Below are positions 1-7,168 of a DNA stretch of 64,000 bases, one piece after another (the stretch's first letter is position 1; the number at the start of each line of letters is the position of its first letter). The notes under the pieces were generated by a model. The model was not told where the DNA came from. It ran no database searches and saw nothing but the letters and a program-made list of their open reading frames with translations. The translations under genes were made by a program, and so were the position numbers. This stretch comes from Calothrix anomala FACHB-343 (GTDB taxonomy: Bacteria; Cyanobacteriota; Cyanobacteriia; Cyanobacteriales; Nostocaceae), in the NCBI RefSeq assembly GCF_014696435.1, contig NZ_JACJQG010000035.1, positions 25,354 to 89,353 of the forward strand, written 5' to 3'.

Positions 1-636
1 GGTTATGCAGATCATAATTTTTGGACGCGCTTTACCAGTCCCGATAAAGCATCTATAGCAGCTAAACAAGGTGCTTATGATATTGTAGTCACTAACGTTG
101 CTGGTAATAAGAATTTCGCCAACCAATCTCAATCTAGTATCTTCATTTCTGGTGATATTGGTAACAATAAATTCCAAGGTGGAGATAAAGATGATGTATT
201 AATTGGCGGAGATGGTTCTGATAGACTATCTGCTCAAAATGGTAACGATTTACTAGTAGGCGCTAAAGGTGATGATGACTTAACAGGCGGTTCTGGGAAT
301 GATGTTTTTTATATTGATGGTAAAGATGGCGGTAAGGATGTAATTGTAGACTTTAACCCAGAAAATGATGCGCTTTATATCAATAATATTTTGGAAGTAG
401 CTCAAGCTTGGACTAAAGCTGGATTAGATAAAACTAATCGTTATGGACATCTGGGTGCATTGCGCGTGACAAATTTAGAAGATTTAGCTGATTTAAGCAA
501 ACTGCTAAATCAAATGGGGGGAAATTTTGGAGCTTATACTACTAAAAATCAAAATCAACTAGTTTTGGATTTGGGAGAAACAACTATTCAGCTAAATGGT
601 TTAGGCGAACAAGTGCTAGTAATGCCAACACCATGA
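1..636 (+). CDS. C-terminal part of an RTX-type calcium-binding protein (5' truncated by window edge)
   Basis: The frame is open from base 1 and ends at the TGA at 634-636, so this is the last about 211 codons of a longer gene. Visible glycine/aspartate nonapeptides (GGDGSDRLSAQNGNDLL, GGSGNDVFYI) match hemolysin-type calcium-binding repeats, which form Ca2+-filled beta-rolls in proteins exported by type I secretion. The C-terminal about 90 residues after the repeats resemble the uncleaved secretion-signal region of such proteins. The enzymatic or adhesive part lies outside the window, so the activity is unknown. A TTG at 391 is in frame but internal, not a start. Confidence 0.75.
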   Translation, partial: GYADHNFWTRFTSPDKASIAAKQGAYDIVVTNVAGNKNFANQSQSSIFISGDIGNNKFQGGDKDDVLIGGDGSDRLSAQNGNDLLVGAKGDDDLTGGSGNDVFYIDGKDGGKDVIVDFNPENDALYINNILEVAQAWTKAGLDKTNRYGHLGALRVTNLEDLADLSKLLNQMGGNFGAYTTKNQNQLVLDLGETTIQLNGLGEQVLVMPTP

Positions 637-836
637 ATAAATAGGTTGGTGCAGTAAAAGAACCTGAGATGTAGAAAGAATTGGCTGATTTAAATTTTGG
701 GTTTCATTTAAGAGAATTGGTTTTATTATGGCAGCGCAATTAAAGATAGCTGTTTAAGGCTGTGATTTGTCGTGTGTAAGAATTACAAGCCTAGAGACTG
801 TTAATAAAATATTTGAGTTTATTCCCCCAAAGCTAC

Positions 837-1796
837 TTAATTTGATTTCCATCTATAGGCTAGTGCTACCCATTCATTTTGTCGCTCACAATCGACATAT
901 TCAAATCCTAAATCAGTGAAGGCTACAGCTAAATCTTCCTCATAATCATCGGTAAAACCAGCTAAAATTACTAATCCACCATCGATATGAGTGGTACATA
1001 GCGCTTTTTGGTAATCAGCAGCTAAAGCAATATGAAATCTACCGGGAATATTAGCAACGATTAAATTAAATTGATTTGTCGCGGTAACTGTAGGTACATT
1101 ATTAATAGAATCTCCCCCTAACCAATGTCCTAAATCGCTACCACATCCTAAACTACCTTCGGTGACGGTGACTTGTTGCTCTACATTATTACGCAATACA
1201 GCGTCTTGAGTTGCTGTAACAGCGATACTGTCATTATCTAAAGCTAAAACATTTGCGCCCAATTTTGCGATCGCCACAGTCAAAATCCCGGAACCAGAAC
1301 CTAAATCCAGAACCTTCATCCCAGGGGTAACATAACGTTCAAGTAATTTGAGGCTCAGTATCGTTGCTGGATGTAAACCACTACCAAAAGCCAAGCTCGG
1401 TTTAAGTCTTAAAGTAATTTCCTCATATTTAGAAGTATAATTTGTATCAGTAGACACCACGACAAACCTTTCACCAATCCGATGTATCAGCGAACTCGCA
1501 ACTTCTGTATCTGCTGGTTTATCTTCTACCACAGCCATCTGCAAATCGGTAGCCATTCCCGTGCGCTGTAATGGCGAGAGTAATTGCGCGATTTCTGAGC
1601 CTTGGATATCTGCATAAACATCATTGGGTAAGTATAAACTGATAGTAAATGCCCAGTCTGCTGCAATTTCCCCACTCTCGACTTCTGTATACTTTTTAAT
1701 ATAAACGTCGCTAGTAAAATTATTTTTAGCCAATAGCGTACATACCCAATCAACCGCCTCATTTGTGGTATCGAGGCTTAATTCCATCCATGACAT
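837..1796 (-). CDS. prmA: PrmA-like ribosomal protein L11 methyltransferase
   Basis: 319 aa. This is a class I SAM-dependent methyltransferase. Residues 136-149 (AFGSGLHPATILSL) match the PrmA signature that precedes the SAM fold. Residues 162-170 (VLDLGSGSG) are motif I, LALDNDS is the acidic end of beta-2, and VANIPGRFH corresponds to the catalytic N-P/I loop. PrmA trimethylates ribosomal protein L11 in the cytoplasm; the N-terminal about 100 residues correspond to the substrate-recognition domain. It is transcribed alone, away from the RTX gene. A heptamer tandem array begins about 12 bp upstream of its ATG. A divergent PrmA paralogue with another substrate cannot be excluded. Confidence 0.75.
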   Translation of the reverse strand: MSWMELSLDTTNEAVDWVCTLLAKNNFTSDVYIKKYTEVESGEIAADWAFTISLYLPNDVYADIQGSEIAQLLSPLQRTGMATDLQMAVVEDKPADTEVASSLIHRIGERFVVVSTDTNYTSKYEEITLRLKPSLAFGSGLHPATILSLKLLERYVTPGMKVLDLGSGSGILTVAIAKLGANVLALDNDSIAVTATQDAVLRNNVEQQVTVTEGSLGCGSDLGHWLGGDSINNVPTVTATNQFNLIVANIPGRFHIALAADYQKALCTTHIDGGLVILAGFTDDYEEDLAVAFTDLGFEYVDCERQNEWVALAYRWKSN

Positions 1797-1811
1797 AATT
1801 TAGTTCCTAGC

Positions 1812-1996
1812 CAATAGTCAATAGTCAATAGTCAATAGTCAATAGTCAATAGTCAATAGTCAATAGTCATTAGTCATTAGTCATTAGACTTTTAACAAAA
1901 GTCTTAATTCTCACAAAGAACCATAAAAATCAATCTTCCCATGCCCAATGCCCAATGCCCAATGCCCAATGCCCCATGCCCAATGCCCAATACCCA
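1812..1996. repeat. Two short tandem repeat arrays (heptamer STRR)
   Basis: From about 1812 to 1886 the heptamer caatagt is repeated about nine times and then drifts into cattagt. From about 1938 to 1996 a second array is built on cccaatg/cccatgc. These are the short tandemly repeated sequences typical of heterocystous cyanobacteria. They occupy most of the gap between the PrmA-like and GNAT genes. Confidence 0.9.
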
Positions 1997-1999
1997 TTT

Positions 2000-2494
2000 T
2001 TAATCACTCACTCGCAAGCCCATAATTACTAAATCGCGTTCAATACCATCGAGTTCGGCGATATTGGGTAAATGTCCCCAAGGTTTAAAGCCGAAGTTGG
2101 TAAATAATTTTAAACTGGGGTGATTATGGGCAAAAATAAAGCTAATTAAAGTCTTTAAACCTAAATTAGGGCTTTTTTCAATAGCTTGTGTTAGGAGTTT
2201 TCGCCCTAAACCACATTTTTGAAAGTCTGGCTGAATGTAAATGCTAATTTCCGCAGTATTATTGTAAGCTGGTCGCCCGTAGAAAGATTGAAAACTCAGC
2301 CATCCGGCAATTATACCGTTTTCTTCTACCACCCAGAGCGGTCTATGCGAAGGCGATCGCCCCCGAAACCAATTCAGGCGACTTTCTACCGATACCGGCT
2401 CTAAATCAGCGCTGGCCATGCGGCTAGGAATTGCAGCATTGTAAATTGCTACAATAGCAGGTAAGTCATCTTCATTTGCATGGCGGATAGTCAT
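2000..2494 (-). CDS. GNAT family N-acetyltransferase (phosphinothricin acetyltransferase-like)
   Basis: 164 aa, full length for the family. The start MTIRHANEDDLPAIVAIYN is the usual opening of Pat/Bar-type and YwnH-type acetyltransferases. The acetyl-CoA pyrophosphate loop is visible as FQKCGLGRKLL (about residues 90-100), followed by the FAHNHPSLKLFTNFGF segment with the conserved N and the GF near the C-terminus. It transfers acetyl from acetyl-CoA to a small amine, probably an amino acid analogue; the substrate cannot be told from sequence. It is monocistronic, and its 3' end abuts an STRR array. Confidence 0.8.
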   Translation of the reverse strand: MTIRHANEDDLPAIVAIYNAAIPSRMASADLEPVSVESRLNWFRGRSPSHRPLWVVEENGIIAGWLSFQSFYGRPAYNNTAEISIYIQPDFQKCGLGRKLLTQAIEKSPNLGLKTLISFIFAHNHPSLKLFTNFGFKPWGHLPNIAELDGIERDLVIMGLRVSD

Positions 2495-3043
2495 TGCTGC
2501 CGGGTTTAGGGGAATTTTTCTAAAAATAATTAAAAATCATACAGCCTTCGAGCCAGTAATTCTATAGGTTAGGCTAGAAATAGTTATGTTGCTGATATCA
2601 GGTTAGCAACAAGCGATCGCTATCATCTAACTCTTGCCAAAGCAACAACTATCGGCTGTTTCGTCTTTTCTCATCTACAGCCTATAAATTTACCGTTACT
2701 TTCACTACAATTCTTTCCCCCTGAAACTGTATTCAATTTTACTCTTTATTATCTAGTAAACAACTCATAGATATACCTCCTTTGATTATTCATCCATTAA
2801 AATTATCAACCCATAAAATCACCTACTTATACCAAAACCCTCCAAAAATATAGAACCCAAAAAACTCTGCGTACCTTTGCGCTAACCTTAGCGTACCTTT
2901 GCGTTAAATAAAAAAATATACAGCTTCACAAACAAATAGTCTTAAACATCTTCCTTCGCACATTTCCAGCTAAAGATAGAGGGTTCAAACTTTATCCATA
3001 GCTAGAATATGCGTAATTAGAAATATCTAAAACTTAAATTAAA
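2495..3043. other. Intergenic region between divergent genes
   Basis: 549 bp of AT-rich sequence between the GNAT gene (leftward) and the unknown gene at 3044 (rightward). It must contain both promoters, but no clear -35/-10 pair stands out. One HIP1 site lies near 2614. At 2865-2907 the phrase gcgtacctttgcg occurs twice about 24 bp apart, a small direct repeat. Confidence 0.5.
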
Positions 3044-3955
3044 ATGCCTATAAATTCTCCCCTAAAGGATACGGAAATTACCAAAAATAATCCGCATAAT
3101 CTAGAATTTGAACTAGCGCTTTTTATAGCCAGACTTAAAAATGGCGTTTGGCTAGCGGGAATTCCCTCATGGCTTTTTGGCATCACAGATAGAAGCTTCG
3201 CCGCTTTTGCTGATGGTTATATATCTGCTTTAGAAGTATTCCAATTATTTACAGCTTCATTCTTCTTTTTAAGTTGGCTGTATTTAAGACCAGAAACGGA
3301 TTCACAGAATATTCATGGATACCTTTGCCCGACTCAAGATAATCGCTTTGAGTTAAAAAAGCGGCACATGATCAGTCAGGAATATATTTTACCAGTGCCT
3401 TATTTGTGCCAGATTTATCATTTGTTGAACTTAAAGCATTTAGAAACTATCCACAAGTTTAGTCTGAATAATTTAAGAGTAATTAATATTAGCTCATTCC
3501 AGAAGACAGATGGCGGTGGTACAATCAAGTTTCAAACAGTGTTAGACTCTCCATTAAACGCTTTAAGAATTTGGCGACAGCCGATAGTTGAGGTAGATTT
3601 AATTTTACATACTCCCTATACCATTGAATTAAGTATTCCCGTCTATAATGGTAAAAGAATCACAGTAATGTTTTATGCATTACCGCTATCTCAGCGAGAG
3701 CATCATCTATTTATAGAAATCTACAGCGATTTAGACTGGCCGAAACCAATACTACAAGTTTTATTGCATTTTGCATCTTGTTTAACTTTGTTTGAAGACT
3801 TACCTTATTTGCGCAATCTCTACGAAAAAAATATTGAGCGTTTATTTCATCTTAGTTTAGCTTCTAATCATCAAACCATGTTGCTGTTTAAAAGATTTGT
3901 TGAACTATACGGTTCCAGCACAAAAACACCAAAATTACTGGAAGGAAGCAAGTGA
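3044..3955 (+). CDS. Unrecognised protein, 303 aa
   Basis: 303 aa starting at the ATG at 3044 (MPINSPLKDTEITKNN). I do not recognise a family. Residues 20-50 and 65-85 contain moderately hydrophobic stretches (PSWLFGITDRSFAAFADGY; FQLFTASFFFLSWLYL), the second of which could be one membrane segment. The rest is a mixed alpha/beta sequence without evident catalytic motifs. Codon use resembles its neighbours. It stands alone and is followed by an octamer run (cgtaattcgtaattcgtaat) and a large palindromic repeat. It is probably a lineage-specific cyanobacterial protein. Confidence 0.6.
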   Translation: MPINSPLKDTEITKNNPHNLEFELALFIARLKNGVWLAGIPSWLFGITDRSFAAFADGYISALEVFQLFTASFFFLSWLYLRPETDSQNIHGYLCPTQDNRFELKKRHMISQEYILPVPYLCQIYHLLNLKHLETIHKFSLNNLRVINISSFQKTDGGGTIKFQTVLDSPLNALRIWRQPIVEVDLILHTPYTIELSIPVYNGKRITVMFYALPLSQREHHLFIEIYSDLDWPKPILQVLLHFASCLTLFEDLPYLRNLYEKNIERLFHLSLASNHQTMLLFKRFVELYGSSTKTPKLLEGSK

Positions 3956-4350
3956 TAATTCGTAATTCGTAATTCGTAATTTGTCACGAGTACAGATAAT
4001 CGTTGATTGTAGGGGTATGGCTGTGCCCATACGTGTCAACTTAACGCGAAACCCTTTTGGTTGATAAGGTTTTATCCTCATCCCCAACCCCTCGCTTACC
4101 CAATAAACCGCCGTCACCCTGGAAGGGTGCGGCTAATTGAACAAAGCCCACCTGCGTGGGCTAAATTTTCTTAGCCCACGCAGGTAAGCTCATGTAACGT
4201 TAGCCCCAGGCTTACAGCCTGTGGGCGATTTGTTGGGTAAGCCAGAGAACTTAATTTGACACCAATGGGCAGTGCCATACCCCGAAGCGCGTACCTTATT
4301 TACCGGAAATATGCTATGTGTATGGTGGGCAATGCCGACTGTACTAATTT
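3956..4350. repeat. Dispersed nested-palindrome repeat, copy 1 (core 4033-4262)
   Basis: A 230-bp unit with termini gtgtcaacttaa and ttaatttgacac (12-bp inverted ends with one mismatch) contains several hairpins. It is about 85-90 percent identical to 20467-20696. The central 53 bp (4142-4194) are inverted relative to that copy. The unit sits inside the loop of an outer hairpin whose arms are ggggtatggctgtgccca (4011-4028) and its near-complement at about 4266-4283. The outer repeat is a member of the family seen uninterrupted at 39598-39768 and 48232-48312. Confidence 0.85.
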
Positions 4351-4923
4351 TTAGAGATGTGGTTTAGAGTTCAAAAAGCTCGATAAGCTGATCTTAATCT
4401 TCGTATCGACTAATTGATTACCAACTGCTAGGCGATTACCTGTCAGCCATACCTGTTGAGGTTGGAATTGATAGATTCTGCGGGGGGAATCATGTAAATA
4501 ATCTGCGACAGTGCGATTAAGTTGCTTATTCGCTCGCTTTTCTAGCAATTTCATCGTTTTTTCAATATCATCTGCATTTATCTCAGCCGCAGCACCAGAC
4601 AAATATACACCTTCTGCCGAACCTTGAGCCACGCTGGAATTAAAAATAGCGATCGCAACCCGTCCAGAATTATGATAAATATTTTGTGAATGCTGGGAAA
4701 CAATAGCCGAACTCCAGTATATATACCAGTGTTCATCATAAGCAAAAAATACAGGTGATGCCCAAGGTTCACCTGCTGGAGAACAAGTAGATAAAGTGCA
4801 ATATATGTTATTAATAATCAAATTTTGCGCTTTGGCGATGATTTCTGGTTTTTCCGAGTCAATTGTATTTATCCATCCGTTAGTAGCGCTTGCAACCTGC
4901 ATAAAAATCTTTTTCCCCTCCAA
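4351..4923 (-). CDS. Pyridoxamine 5'-phosphate oxidase-fold flavin-binding protein
   Basis: 190 aa. The pattern NIYCTLSTCSPAGEPWASPVFFAYDEHWYIYWSS (about residues 39-72) is the beta-barrel entry of PPOX-fold flavin- or F420-binding proteins. It is followed by HSQNIYHNSGRVAIAIFNS and GVYLSGAAAEI, the usual second half of the split barrel. Such proteins bind FMN, F420 or heme as dimers; the cofactor and substrate are not predictable here. Two starts are possible: MEGKKIF at 4923, or MQVASA at 4902, which is nearer the conserved part. It is divergent from the ABC permease gene. Confidence 0.75.
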   Translation of the reverse strand: MEGKKIFMQVASATNGWINTIDSEKPEIIAKAQNLIINNIYCTLSTCSPAGEPWASPVFFAYDEHWYIYWSSAIVSQHSQNIYHNSGRVAIAIFNSSVAQGSAEGVYLSGAAAEINADDIEKTMKLLEKRANKQLNRTVADYLHDSPRRIYQFQPQQVWLTGNRLAVGNQLVDTKIKISLSSFLNSKPHL

Positions 4924-5015
4924 ATAATTAATTTATCGCTAATTAGTTGCTCAAATACAATTATTGTGTAATATAGTTATTTTCTCTGACTTATTTTTGT
5001 TATTTTGCGTTGTTT

Positions 5016-5048
5016 AGATCCCCGATTTCTGGTAGAAGTCGGGGATCT
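5016..5048. repeat. agatcccc/ggggatct hairpin
   Basis: Near-perfect inverted arms of 13 bp (5016-5028 and 5036-5048) around a short loop, in the leader of the permease gene 33 bp before its ATG. Similar agatccccga hairpins are scattered through cyanobacterial genomes. It lacks a T-run on the plus strand, so it is more likely a dispersed palindrome than a terminator. Confidence 0.7.
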
Positions 5049-5080
5049 GAATGATAAACTTAAACTAAAAAAATACTTTT

Positions 5081-6019
5081 ATGCATCAATTATCTGCTAA
5101 AGATTGGCTGTTAATTAAACAACGACTAACTCCTTATTTATTTTTGCTACCCGCTTTAATAATTTTAGGTTTAACCGTATTTTGGCCTGCATTGCAAGCC
5201 TTTTACCTAAGTTTTACCAGTTATGAAGATATTGCTCAACCGCCACAATGGATAGGGATGAATAATTTTTTCAAGTTGTGGCGAGATAAAGTTTTTTGGC
5301 AAACTTTGACTAATACTTTTATTTATCTTGTTGGTGTAGTGCCAATTTTAGTAATTGCGCCTTTAGGGTTAGCAATTTTAGTCAACCAAAAACTCAGAGG
5401 AATGACTTGGTTTAGAGCAGCTTACTATACCCCAGTAGTAATTTCAATGGTAGTTGCCGGAATTGCTTGGAAATGGCTGTATGCAGAAAAGGGATTACTG
5501 AATCAGTTGTTACAAGGTTTAGGAATTGTGGCTGAAGGGATACCTTGGTTAACTGATAATAATCCACCCATGAAAATTTTTGGTATCGTACCGATTTCTT
5601 TAGCCAGTGTCATGGCTGTGACTGTCTGGAAAGGTTTAGGCTACTACATGGTAATTTACTTAGCAGGATTACAATCAATTCCTGCTGATGTGTATGAAGC
5701 CGCAGCCATTGATGGTTCAGATGGTATTCGCAAACATTGGGATATTACTGTACCTTTAATGAAGCCTTATCTGGCTTTAGTGGCGGTAATTTCCGCTATT
5801 TCCGCAACCAAAGTGTTTGAAGAAGTATATATTATGACCCAAGGCGGGCCGCTAAATCGCTCAAAAACAATTGTTTACTATTTATATGAACAAGCATTTA
5901 GCAATTTGGAAATTAGTTATGCTTGTACAATTGGATTAGTATTATTCTTAATCATTTTGGGACTGTCAGTTTTGCGATTAGTAATTAATCGGCAAGGTGG
6001 CGACAATATCACAGTTTAA
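5081..6019 (+). CDS. Carbohydrate ABC transporter permease (MalF/UgpA type)
   Basis: 312 aa, the normal length for CUT1-family sugar permeases. Six membrane segments can be traced, starting with PYLFLLPALIILGLTVFWPALQ. The cytoplasmic EAA loop EAAAIDGSDGIRKHWDITVP (about residues 205-224) contacts the ATPase subunit. Such permeases form a heterodimer with a MalG-type partner and work with a periplasmic binding protein and an ATPase. None of these partners is adjacent, so the transporter must be assembled from unlinked genes, which is common in cyanobacteria. The substrate is unknown. The ATG at 5081 fits the family start. Confidence 0.85.
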   Translation: MHQLSAKDWLLIKQRLTPYLFLLPALIILGLTVFWPALQAFYLSFTSYEDIAQPPQWIGMNNFFKLWRDKVFWQTLTNTFIYLVGVVPILVIAPLGLAILVNQKLRGMTWFRAAYYTPVVISMVVAGIAWKWLYAEKGLLNQLLQGLGIVAEGIPWLTDNNPPMKIFGIVPISLASVMAVTVWKGLGYYMVIYLAGLQSIPADVYEAAAIDGSDGIRKHWDITVPLMKPYLALVAVISAISATKVFEEVYIMTQGGPLNRSKTIVYYLYEQAFSNLEISYACTIGLVLFLIILGLSVLRLVINRQGGDNITV

Positions 6020-6070
6020 TCATTTCTGCTGTGGTAAATTAAGTAAACTATACTTGACATTTTGCAGCAA

Positions 6071-6172
6071 TTATTCTTGAGAATGGTTATTTGGAAATAG
6101 ATAAGCGATCGCCGCACAACCAGAAGCAGTTAATAGGCTGACCAAAAATGCAGCTAATATGAAGGTAGACAT
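6071..6172 (-). CDS. Possible 33-aa single-span membrane protein
   Basis: A short reading frame, MSTFILAAFLVSLLTASGCA followed by AIAYLFPNNHSQE, with an ATG at 6172 and TAA at 6071-6073. One hydrophobic segment of about 22 residues is followed by a short polar tail, the shape of the small subunits of photosynthetic complexes. It does not match PetL, PetN, PetM, PetG or the Psb small subunits as I know them. The upstream sequence has no strong ribosome binding site. It is supported only by composition and by an isolated intergenic position. Confidence 0.35.
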   Translation of the reverse strand: MSTFILAAFLVSLLTASGCAAIAYLFPNNHSQE

Positions 6173-6704
6173 ATTCGATGATGAGTTGGTTGTAGTTGTA
6201 TAGCAATTACCTAAATTTTCACTATCCTTGACTGTCAACTGCAGTTACACAGACAGTAAAAAATCTGTTGATTGAGAGTGATAGGTCTCATCAATCTCAG
6301 CACAATAGAGATAAAAGCTGATTTTTACTAGCACCAAAATAAGAGTTTAGTCTCTCACTATCCATGATTTAAAAACTAGGTTTTCTAAATCTTAAACTAG
6401 CAATTTGATATGACATCATCATGACTACCTTGTGTCAATATATTGTATGCGCAGCAATTTGCTTAATCGTTTGACGAAGAAGTTTGTATATGATGCTACA
6501 TTGCAACCTGTATAGAATCAAAATAATGGATATTTATGGTGATATTGTTTATTTTAAGTTAAAACAGCCAATTCTGCCAACATATAAGTTTATTTTCTCG
6601 AGTTATCCCCGATTAATTGAGTTATTTGCTCTCCCCTAATCCCTATTTTCCCGCCAGAAACCTGCGGGAAACAGAAGACAAATTTTCGTCTTCATAAATC
6701 TTGT
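6173..6704. other. Intergenic region
   Basis: AT-rich, with no convincing gene. A hairpin-forming stretch lies at about 6261-6297 (ttgattgaga/tctcatcaat). Another lies at 6648-6671 (ttcccgc/gcgggaa), about 35 bp beyond the stop codon of the minus-strand response regulator gene. That hairpin is followed on the minus strand by an A-rich rather than T-rich tail, so its role as a terminator is doubtful. Confidence 0.4.
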
Positions 6705-7082
6705 TCAAAAACCCAACACCTGCATTGATTTTTCTAGCACCTCTTTGGGGCGAAAGGGTTTAGTCAGATATAAATCGGCACCTACATCAATACCTTTTTG
6801 TTTATCAAACTCCTGCCCTTTGGCTGTTAACATGACGATATAAATATCAGTCATTTGCAAATCGTGTTTCACAGTATGACAAACTTCTAAACCATTCATT
6901 TTCGGCATCATCACATCGAGAAAAACTAAATTTGGTTTTTCAGTTTTAATTTTTGCTAACGCTTCTTCCCCGTTTCTGGCGGTGAGTAGTTCAACACCCT
7001 CATCTTCTAGGGCTTCTAGGGCTTGTTCCATTAAAGTTACGATATTGGGTTCATCGTCAACAATCAAAATTTTTTGAGTCAT
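6705..7082 (-). CDS. Single-domain (CheY-like) response regulator
   Basis: 125 aa from the ATG at 7082 (MTQKILIVDDEPNIV). It is a stand-alone receiver domain. The acidic pair DDE at the start, the phosphoacceptor Asp in LVFLDVMMPKMNG, the Thr/Ser in VMLTAKG and the Lys in YLTKPFRP are all present. It has no output domain, so it acts by phosphotransfer or by protein binding. The frame remains open upstream to 7130, but that extension (MPNAQCPMPNAQYPNN) is merely a heptamer repeat read in frame, so I place the start at 7082. It lies downstream of two hybrid kinases in the same direction and probably receives phosphate from them. Confidence 0.85.
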   Translation of the reverse strand: MTQKILIVDDEPNIVTLMEQALEALEDEGVELLTARNGEEALAKIKTEKPNLVFLDVMMPKMNGLEVCHTVKHDLQMTDIYIVMLTAKGQEFDKQKGIDVGADLYLTKPFRPKEVLEKSMQVLGF

Positions 7083-7086
7083 ATTA

Positions 7087-7166
7087 TTTGGGTATTGGGC
7101 ATTGGGCATTGGGCATTGGGCATTGGGCAAATATAATTTTGAATTTTGAATTTTGAATTTTGAATT
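7087..7166. repeat. Short tandem repeat arrays between kinase and regulator genes
   Basis: About four to five copies of attgggc (about 7092-7125), then about four copies of the octamer ttttgaat (about 7137-7165). The second array ends two bases before the stop codon of the upstream hybrid kinase, whose last receiver domain is incomplete. Confidence 0.9.
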
Positions 7167-7168
7167 GT

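Noticed and set aside
7082-7130. N-terminal extension of the CheY-like regulator
   Set aside because: It is encoded wholly by a heptamer array; the conserved receiver starts at the ATG at 7082.
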